A stretch of DNA of 64,000 nt from Chitinophaga polysaccharea (GTDB lineage Bacteria > Bacteroidota > Bacteroidia > Chitinophagales > Chitinophagaceae): positions 1,798,001 to 1,862,000 of the forward strand of contig NZ_CABFVU010000001.1 in the NCBI RefSeq assembly GCF_902150045.1, read 5' to 3'. The translations under genes and the position numbers were made by a program. Shown here piece by piece: positions 58,575 to 64,000 of the stretch. Numbering within the stretch: the stretch's first letter is position 1; each line of letters opens with the position of its first letter. The notes beneath the pieces are model-generated. The model was not told the origin of the DNA, did no database searches, and was given only the letters and a program-made list of their open reading frames with translations.

Positions 58575-61439
58575 ATGCAAAAGTTTTTAATGCTGGCAAA
58601 ATACCTGTTCTTAATGTTGGTATTCAGCCCGGCACTGGTACAAGCCCAATTGAATGGCTCGTACGTAATCCAGGGTAAAATCACAGACGATCACGGGGTA
58701 GCACTTCCCGGGGCATCTGTTCAGATCAAAGGCACTTCTTTCGGTGCTCAAACCGATACCAGCGGCCGGTTTGAAGTGACTACCAACTCTAAATTCCCCC
58801 TAAAGCTGGTCATCAGGCTCATAGGCTATCAACCCCAGGAGTTTGAAGTAAAAAGCAGCAGCAGCAAGCTGGCCATTCAGTTATACACCCAATCGCTGCT
58901 GGTAAATGAAGTGGTGGTATCTGCTTCCCGGCAACAGGAAAAACTGCTGCGCTCACCGGTGGCCATCGAAAAACTGGACATCAGGGCGTTGAAAGAAACC
59001 CCTTCCTCCACTTTCTATGATGCTCTCGGTAACCTGAAAGGCGTTCAAATGACCACCGCCGGTCTTACTTTTAAAGTATTCAACACCCGCGGTTTCAATG
59101 TTCCCAACAACTTCCGCTTTATGCAGCTGGTAGATGGTGTGGATAACCAAGCGGCTACCCTCGGTGTACCACTGGGTAACGCCATCGGCCCCACAGAGCT
59201 GGATATCTCCAGCGTAGAAGTTACGCCCGGCGCATCTTCCGCTTTGTATGGTATGAACGCCATCAACGGGATGTCGAACCTGATCACTAAAAATCCATTC
59301 CAGTACCAGGGCGTAAGCGTTTACCAGAAAGTAGCCGTCAACCATGTTGGCGACGACGGAGGCGCCAAACTGCTCACGGAAACGGCTGTACGTTATGCGC
59401 AACAATACACTCCCTGGTTTGCATGGAAGATCAACCTAAGCTACATGCAGGGTACGGACTGGTATGCCGACAGTCACAACGACTTCTCCCCTCAATCCAA
59501 AGCCAATCCCGATTTTCCACAGCTCAGCGGCCCCAACAACATTGCCAACGACGCATGGAATAAATACGCCGATAACTCCAACCTCCAGGTAATTGACAAA
59601 GATGGCCGCGCCTACACCGTGCACCGCACCGGCTACTGGGAAAAAGACCTCGTAGGCGACTATACCGTTAAAAATAAAAAAGCCGATGTATCCTTCAACT
59701 TCCGCTTGCCCCATAAAGTAGAACTGTCTGCTTCCTACCGCTACGGCGAAATGGACGGTTTCTTCCAGCGTGGTAACCGTATCGGCCTCCGTGGCGTAAC
59801 TGTACAAAACGGAAAACTGGAACTGGTACACCCCGACTTTACAGTACGTTCCTACATCTCCATCGAAAACACCGGCGATTCGTATAACATGAACCCGCTG
59901 GCAGATAACCTGGAAAAGTCATTTAAACCGGATAAAAAATGGCTGGCAGATTATACCACTGGTCTTAATAATGCCCTCACAGCCGGTTCCGACCTGGTGG
60001 CAGCCCATGCCGCAGCACGTTCCTTTGCCGATGCCGGCAGATGGACTCCCGGTACACCTGCATTTGATGCACAGGTAGCTAAAATAAAAAGTATCAACGA
60101 CTGGGATATTTACCCTACTTCCAAGAATCCTGAAAATACCAGCGGTGGCGCCGCATTGCTGCAAAAAAGCCGCTTCTATCACACAGAAGGTACCTGGAAC
60201 CTGCGTAAATATATTCACTTCGCCGATGTACTGGTAGGCGCCGATTACCGGACTTATGAGATCATCCCCGATGGTAATAACTTCGTGGACTTCTCCCGCC
60301 CGGTCGACAAACGCAATGAACCCGGCGGTAAACATATTTGGTACGGCAAATACGGTGGCTTCGCACAAATCAGTAAAACATTCTTTAACGACGCCTTAAA
60401 GCTCACCGGCTCCCTGCGCTATGATAAAAATGAACAGTTCGATGGTAAAGTAAACCCACGCATCGCGGCAGTTTACAGCATCAAAGACAAACACAATTTC
60501 CGCCTCTCCTGGCAGAACGGGTTCCGGTTCCCCTCCCTGTTTGAAGCATACTCGTTCGTAAACAACGGACAGGTACGGCGTGTAGGCGGTCTTGCTTTTA
60601 TTGAAGAAGGATTGGGTTACTTTAAGAATTCCTTCCTCACCAGCAGTGTTGATGCGTTCGGCGTAGCCGTAAATAAAACCATCAATGCGGAACACATTTC
60701 CAAGGAGGCAGCTGCCGCCAAAAATGCCGGTATACTGAAAGTGGCCAACCTGGACCCTATCGTTCCGGAGCAGATCACCTCCTTTGAAGCAGGCTATAAA
60801 GCAGTACTGCTCGATAATAAGCTCTTTGTTGATGTAGATGGCTACTATAGCTCCTACAAACACTTCATCGGGCAAATTGAAACTGTGGTACCTAAAACAG
60901 GCAATGTCAACAACCCTGATCAAACTGTGCTGAACCAGATGCTGGATAAAGCACAGCAGGATCGTTACCGCGTATGGACCAACAGTAAATCTACCGTAAA
61001 CAACTACGGCTTCGCTGTAGCTGTTACCTACGATCTGTATAAAAACTATACCATCAGCGGTAATGCCAACTACAATAAACTGGCACAGGATAAAACAAAG
61101 GATGACGCTTTGATCCCCGGCTTTAATACACCAGACTGGTTTACCAATGTAAGCCTCGGTAACCGTAATATGTATAAAAACATTGGCTTCAACGTAGTGT
61201 GGCACTGGCAAAACACCTTCTACTGGCAGAACCTCTTTGGTAATGGCGATGTGCCTTCCTACAGCACCGTAGATGCGCAAATCACTTATCGTGTACCAAA
61301 GATCAAAACCTCCTTTAAACTGGGGGCCTCCAATATCCTGAACTCCAAATACTTCCAGTATGTTGGCGGTCCAACTATAGGCGGATTATACTACCTGAGC
61401 TTAACTTATGACAACATTTTTCAGAGAGGTAATAAATAA
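58575..61439 (+). CDS. TonB-dependent receptor with carboxypeptidase-regulatory-like N-terminus
   Basis: A 954-residue outer-membrane receptor. Signal peptide to about 25 (VQAQLNG), regulatory-like domain about 30-115 (VIQGKITDDHGVALPGASV), plug about 125-240 (FNTRGFNVPNN, FMQLVDGVDNQ, VEVTPGASSALYGMNAINGM) and a barrel ending LTYDNIFQRGNK. The tight SSALYG-NAINGM motif is the standard plug end of siderophore and vitamin type receptors. The extreme C-terminus is hydrophilic rather than ending in Phe or Tyr. No SusD partner is adjacent. It is flanked by its own promoter and terminator, so it is a single-gene unit. Substrate unknown. Confidence 0.93.
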   Translation: MQKFLMLAKYLFLMLVFSPALVQAQLNGSYVIQGKITDDHGVALPGASVQIKGTSFGAQTDTSGRFEVTTNSKFPLKLVIRLIGYQPQEFEVKSSSSKLAIQLYTQSLLVNEVVVSASRQQEKLLRSPVAIEKLDIRALKETPSSTFYDALGNLKGVQMTTAGLTFKVFNTRGFNVPNNFRFMQLVDGVDNQAATLGVPLGNAIGPTELDISSVEVTPGASSALYGMNAINGMSNLITKNPFQYQGVSVYQKVAVNHVGDDGGAKLLTETAVRYAQQYTPWFAWKINLSYMQGTDWYADSHNDFSPQSKANPDFPQLSGPNNIANDAWNKYADNSNLQVIDKDGRAYTVHRTGYWEKDLVGDYTVKNKKADVSFNFRLPHKVELSASYRYGEMDGFFQRGNRIGLRGVTVQNGKLELVHPDFTVRSYISIENTGDSYNMNPLADNLEKSFKPDKKWLADYTTGLNNALTAGSDLVAAHAAARSFADAGRWTPGTPAFDAQVAKIKSINDWDIYPTSKNPENTSGGAALLQKSRFYHTEGTWNLRKYIHFADVLVGADYRTYEIIPDGNNFVDFSRPVDKRNEPGGKHIWYGKYGGFAQISKTFFNDALKLTGSLRYDKNEQFDGKVNPRIAAVYSIKDKHNFRLSWQNGFRFPSLFEAYSFVNNGQVRRVGGLAFIEEGLGYFKNSFLTSSVDAFGVAVNKTINAEHISKEAAAAKNAGILKVANLDPIVPEQITSFEAGYKAVLLDNKLFVDVDGYYSSYKHFIGQIETVVPKTGNVNNPDQTVLNQMLDKAQQDRYRVWTNSKSTVNNYGFAVAVTYDLYKNYTISGNANYNKLAQDKTKDDALIPGFNTPDWFTNVSLGNRNMYKNIGFNVVWHWQNTFYWQNLFGNGDVPSYSTVDAQITYRVPKIKTSFKLGASNILNSKYFQYVGGPTIGGLYYLSLTYDNIFQRGNK

Positions 61440-61454
61440 TAGTTGCTGAAACAC

Positions 61455-61484
61455 GGGATGCAGTTGTATAACTGCATCCCTTTT
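61455..61484 (+). terminator. Terminator after the third receptor
   Basis: GGGATGCAGTT (61455-61465) pairs perfectly with AACTGCATCCC (61470-61480) around a 4-nt loop and is followed by TTTT. Confidence 0.9.
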
Positions 61485-61509
61485 CCAAAAATCACTAAAT
61501 ATAACCGGA

Positions 61510-62439
61510 ATGACTACACGTACAACAGCCGTTGCAGGCACCGTATCCGCAAAGCCGCAGCCATCCATCAAATGGTGGCAGATTGCTGTTGTATCGTTGT
61601 TGATTGTCACAGGGCTAACAGCCCTCTATTACTATGAAGTACCGGATGCTGTACAGGGAGATGTACGCCGGTTCTTTCACTCTCTTTTTACCACGGAACT
61701 GTTGTTCTATATTATCGTAGGACTATGTGCCCAGCTGGTAGACGGCGCATTGGGTATGGCGTACGGCGCTACTTCGTCGTCGTTGTTATTAGGCCTGGGA
61801 GTATCCCCCTCCATCAGCAGCGCCAGCGTACATGTGGCAGAGGTATTTACTACCGGGGCTTCCGGCTTTGCGCATTTTAAACTGGGCAACGTTAACAAGA
61901 AACTATTCCTTTGCCTGCTCATACCAGGTATGATCGGTGCTGTTTCAGGCGCCTACCTCTTAGCCGACAAGATAGATGGAGATGTTATTAAACCCTTTAT
62001 CAGCGCTTACCTGCTCGTACTTGGTATTATTGTGATCCGGAAAGGGATCCAGAAAAATAAAAGGAAAACAAAAACGAAAAGACTTGCTCCCCTGGCCTTC
62101 GCCGGTGGATTTATGGACGCCATCGGTGGCGGTGGCTGGGGCCCCATTGTTACTTCTACCTTATTGAGTAAAGGCCGTACCGTACACTATACCATTGGTT
62201 CTGTAAATGCGGCAGAGTTTTTTATTTCACTCTCCAGCGCTGCCACATTCCTCATCTTTACCGGTATCTCCAGCTGGCAGGTGATTGTGGGATTGGTGAT
62301 AGGCGGTGTGATTGCCTCTCCGTTTGCTGCCATCCTGGTGCGCAGGATAAAACGCAAACCGCTGATGATAATGGTAGGAGTACTTATTATCATATTGAGC
62401 CTGCGTACTATTATTGACACCTTACTTCACCTCGTTTAA
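61510..62439 (+). CDS. TauE/SafE-family permease (TSUP), longer form
   Basis: A 309-residue membrane protein with about eight to nine helices and a 25-residue polar N-terminal tail. Duplicated TSUP motifs appear as QLVDGALGMAYGATSSSLLLGLG (about 78-100, read in two parts) and GGFMDAIGGGGWGPIVTSTLL (about 198-218). It is probably an anion exporter, perhaps of sulfite; the substrate is not known. It is distinct from the 249-residue relative in the molybdenum cofactor cluster. Its last 18 bp overlap the end of the convergent dehydrogenase gene. Confidence 0.87.
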   Translation: MTTRTTAVAGTVSAKPQPSIKWWQIAVVSLLIVTGLTALYYYEVPDAVQGDVRRFFHSLFTTELLFYIIVGLCAQLVDGALGMAYGATSSSLLLGLGVSPSISSASVHVAEVFTTGASGFAHFKLGNVNKKLFLCLLIPGMIGAVSGAYLLADKIDGDVIKPFISAYLLVLGIIVIRKGIQKNKRKTKTKRLAPLAFAGGFMDAIGGGGWGPIVTSTLLSKGRTVHYTIGSVNAAEFFISLSSAATFLIFTGISSWQVIVGLVIGGVIASPFAAILVRRIKRKPLMIMVGVLIIILSLRTIIDTLLHLV

Positions 62440-63411
62440 TATTATTCCCCCTCTCTCAAAACTACGTATATTGTTCAGCGTTACCTCTGCTATCTGTGTG
62501 AGCGCTTCCTTTGTAAAAAAGCCCTGATGGGCAGTTACCAGCACATTTGGAAATGTTGTTAATCTTGATAACACATCATCCTGGATAATACTTCCCGAAA
62601 AATTCTGAAAAAACAGGTGCTCTTCCTGTTCATATACATCTATTCCCAATGCGCCTATATGACCCACCTTCAATGCTGCCACTACTGCGGCGGTATCTAT
62701 TAAACCGCCACGACTGGTATTGATCAGGACCACACCTGTTTTCATAGTAGCAATAGACTGTTCATTGATCATATGCCGGGTACTTTCCATCAGCGGGCAA
62801 TGCAGCGATATCACCTCCGACTGTGCAAAAATTTTATCAAGAGGCACATACTTTACACCTATCTCCATCAATTCCTCATTCTCATATATGTCATGGGCAT
62901 ATACCTTACATCCGAAGCCCAGCATAATCCTGCAAAATACAGCTCCGATATTTCCTGTACCTACCACACCAATTGTTTTACCGTAGAGATCAAAACCTTC
63001 CAGGCCGTTCAGTGTAAAGTTCCCGTCACGTACACGATTATACGATTTGTATATTTTGCGGTTCAGCGCCAGCAGTAAAGCAACAGCATGTTCTGCCACT
63101 GCATGGGGTGAGTAGGCAGGCACCCTTACTACTTTAATGCCTGCGGCAGCGGCGGCTTTGAGATCTACATTATTAAATCCTGCGCAACGTAATGCTATCA
63201 GTTGAACTCCTTTTTGCCGGAGTATATCAATTACAGCAGCGTTCACCTTATCGTTCACAAACACGCAAACAACAGGTTCTTCTTTTACCAGGGCGGTATT
63301 ATCTTCATTTAACTGCGCCTCCAGGAAGCGGAAGCGATGTTCACCCGACTGGTTGCTTTGATTGAAATAACAGATGTCGTATGGCTGTGCACTGAAAAAG
63401 AGTATGTCCAT
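62422..63411 (-). CDS. D-2-hydroxyacid dehydrogenase, D-lactate dehydrogenase-like
   Basis: A 329-residue NAD-dependent enzyme. The Rossmann motif GVVGTGNIGAVF lies at about 147-158. The catalytic residues are R in LINTSRGGLID (about 233), the Glu of the GIDVYEQEEHLFF segment (about 262) and H in VLVTAHQGFFTKEAL (about 295). The EEHLFFQNFSGSIIQDDVL region is specific to fermentative D-lactate dehydrogenases (LdhA-like), which reduce pyruvate to D-lactate. Another 2-hydroxyacid substrate is possible. It overlaps the permease gene end tail-to-tail by 18 bp. Confidence 0.9.
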   Translation of the reverse strand: MDILFFSAQPYDICYFNQSNQSGEHRFRFLEAQLNEDNTALVKEEPVVCVFVNDKVNAAVIDILRQKGVQLIALRCAGFNNVDLKAAAAAGIKVVRVPAYSPHAVAEHAVALLLALNRKIYKSYNRVRDGNFTLNGLEGFDLYGKTIGVVGTGNIGAVFCRIMLGFGCKVYAHDIYENEELMEIGVKYVPLDKIFAQSEVISLHCPLMESTRHMINEQSIATMKTGVVLINTSRGGLIDTAAVVAALKVGHIGALGIDVYEQEEHLFFQNFSGSIIQDDVLSRLTTFPNVLVTAHQGFFTKEALTQIAEVTLNNIRSFERGGIILNEVK

Positions 63412-63442
63412 GGCTATAGTGCTTATTTACAGGGAAGGTAAT

Positions 63443-63477
63443 AAAAAAAGAGCCCCGTTGTCAGCGGGACTCTTTTC
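63443..63477 (-). terminator. Terminator after fumC
   Basis: On the minus strand AGAGTCCCG pairs with CGGGGCTCT (one T-G wobble) around a 6-nt loop, followed by seven T. It lies just past the fumC stop codon. Confidence 0.8.
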
Positions 63478-63498
63478 TTCCATAAATATGATCTGTAC

Positions 63499-64000
63499 TT
63501 ACTTGATTTCTCCTACCATGTTTGCAGGTACCACCCACTCGTCAAATTCAGCAGGGGTAACATAACCTAGTTTCACGGCCATTTCCTTGAGGGTAGTTCC
63601 TTCCTTATGGGCTTTCTGCGCAATTTCAGCTGCTTTATAGTAGCCTATTTTGGTATTCAGTGCAGTTACCAGCATAAGGGAATTCTCCACGTGCTTTTTG
63701 ATATTGGCTTCAATTGGTTCGATGCCTTCAGCACATTTATCGTTGAAGCTTACGCAACCATCGCCGATTAAGCGTGCAGAATGCAGGAAGTTGAAGATCA
63801 TCACCGGTTTAAACACGTTCAGCTCAAAGTGGCCATTGGCGCCTCCGATGCTGATGGCAACGTCATTACCCATTACCTGCGCGGCGATCATGGTGAGGGC
63901 TTCGCACTGGGTGGGGTTTACTTTACCCGGCATGATAGATGATCCCGGCTCATTGTCGGGGATATGAATTTCGCCGATACCTGCACGGGGGCCGGAGCTC
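63499..64000 (-). CDS. fumC: Class II fumarate hydratase, 5' end cut by window edge
   Basis: The last 166 residues of a fumarase/aspartase superfamily enzyme are visible and the frame runs to the window edge. The superfamily signature [11 protein letters not shown] is present, preceded by [30 protein letters not shown] and the C-terminal [27 protein letters not shown] are closest to class II fumarase, which converts fumarate to malate in the TCA cycle. Aspartate ammonia-lyase and others of the superfamily are less likely. It ends in a terminator. Confidence 0.93.
   Translation of the reverse strand, partial: SSGPRAGIGEIHIPDNEPGSSIMPGKVNPTQCEALTMIAAQVMGNDVAISIGGANGHFELNVFKPVMIFNFLHSARLIGDGCVSFNDKCAEGIEPIEANIKKHVENSLMLVTALNTKIGYYKAAEIAQKAHKEGTTLKEMAVKLGYVTPAEFDEWVVPANMVGEIK

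Noticed and set aside
59436..60368. Long minus-strand open frames inside the third receptor gene
   Set aside because: They lie fully inside a well-supported receptor on the other strand and show no protein family features.
1..64000. Prophage, integrative element or insertion sequence
   Set aside because: No integrase, transposase, phage structural gene or tRNA-flanking direct repeat was found; gene content is chromosomal throughout.

Overview
The window looks like a chromosomal segment from a gliding, aerobic Bacteroidota bacterium, most likely family Chitinophagaceae and close to Chitinophaga. The evidence is the gene content (three TonB-dependent receptors with carboxypeptidase-regulatory-like N-termini, gliding genes gldB, gldF and gldG, a MurF-alanine racemase fusion, a DUF47-Pit pair, DUF1501/DUF1800 proteins). 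The Bacteroidota -7 promoter word TAnnTTTG also stands a short distance upstream of many starts. The genus is inferred; the phylum is well supported. I see no rRNA, tRNA, CRISPR, prophage, transposase or integrase.

Layout. 1-3292: a secreted lipoprotein (cut by the window edge) and its TonB-dependent receptor. 3485-6769: an unrecognised small gene, an LpxH-like phosphatase, and a DUF47-Pit phosphate uptake pair. 6928-9877: sugar genes rfbA and galE and the C-terminal half of a split transketolase. 10167-12043: an ECF sigma factor, a one-helix membrane protein with a threefold FTVPAxYF motif (putative anti-sigma factor) and a Spy-like exported protein. 12086-14152: an NTF2-like protein, an AraC regulator and a metallo-beta-lactamase-fold hydrolase. 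14165-20063: the rod-shape cluster mreB-mreC-mreD-PBP2-rodA on the minus strand. 20338-25652: purD, then two peptide transporters (POT and OPT families). 25780-29042: a small lipoprotein and a DUF1800-DUF1501 pair. 29126-35514: molybdenum cofactor synthesis (moeA, moaC, mobA, moaE, moaD, an unassigned small protein, moaA, a TauE-type permease and a MoeB-rhodanese fusion). 36021-41914: a GNAT acetyltransferase, serS, nadE, a small outer-membrane barrel, gldB and apaG. 41987-44194: an envelope cluster (HExxH protein, DUF5777 barrel, YceI, CX4CH haem lipoprotein). 44324-49061: murF and a 1112-residue receptor. 49548-58217: methylmalonyl-CoA epimerase, a cysteine desulfurase, gldF-gldG, a TerC protein, the MurF-Alr fusion and lspA. 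58575-64000: a third receptor, a TauE/SafE permease, a D-lactate dehydrogenase-like enzyme and the C-terminal part of fumC.

Most of the window is housekeeping. Envelope construction dominates: peptidoglycan precursors (two MurF domains, alanine racemase), rod-shape elongation, lipid A and lipoprotein maturation, gliding ABC parts and outer-membrane receptors.

The most interesting non-coding signal is a dispersed family of palindromic intergenic repeats sharing the words TTGTCTTGGAAC or TTGTCTGAC. Five sites are visible (around 9883, 13351, 26296, 49061 and 58280). Three of them begin at, or supply, the stop codon of a neighbouring gene. A second curiosity is a degenerate 11-bp array near 35845. 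Start codons were reassigned in several genes where an upstream TTG is really part of a promoter or a repeat.
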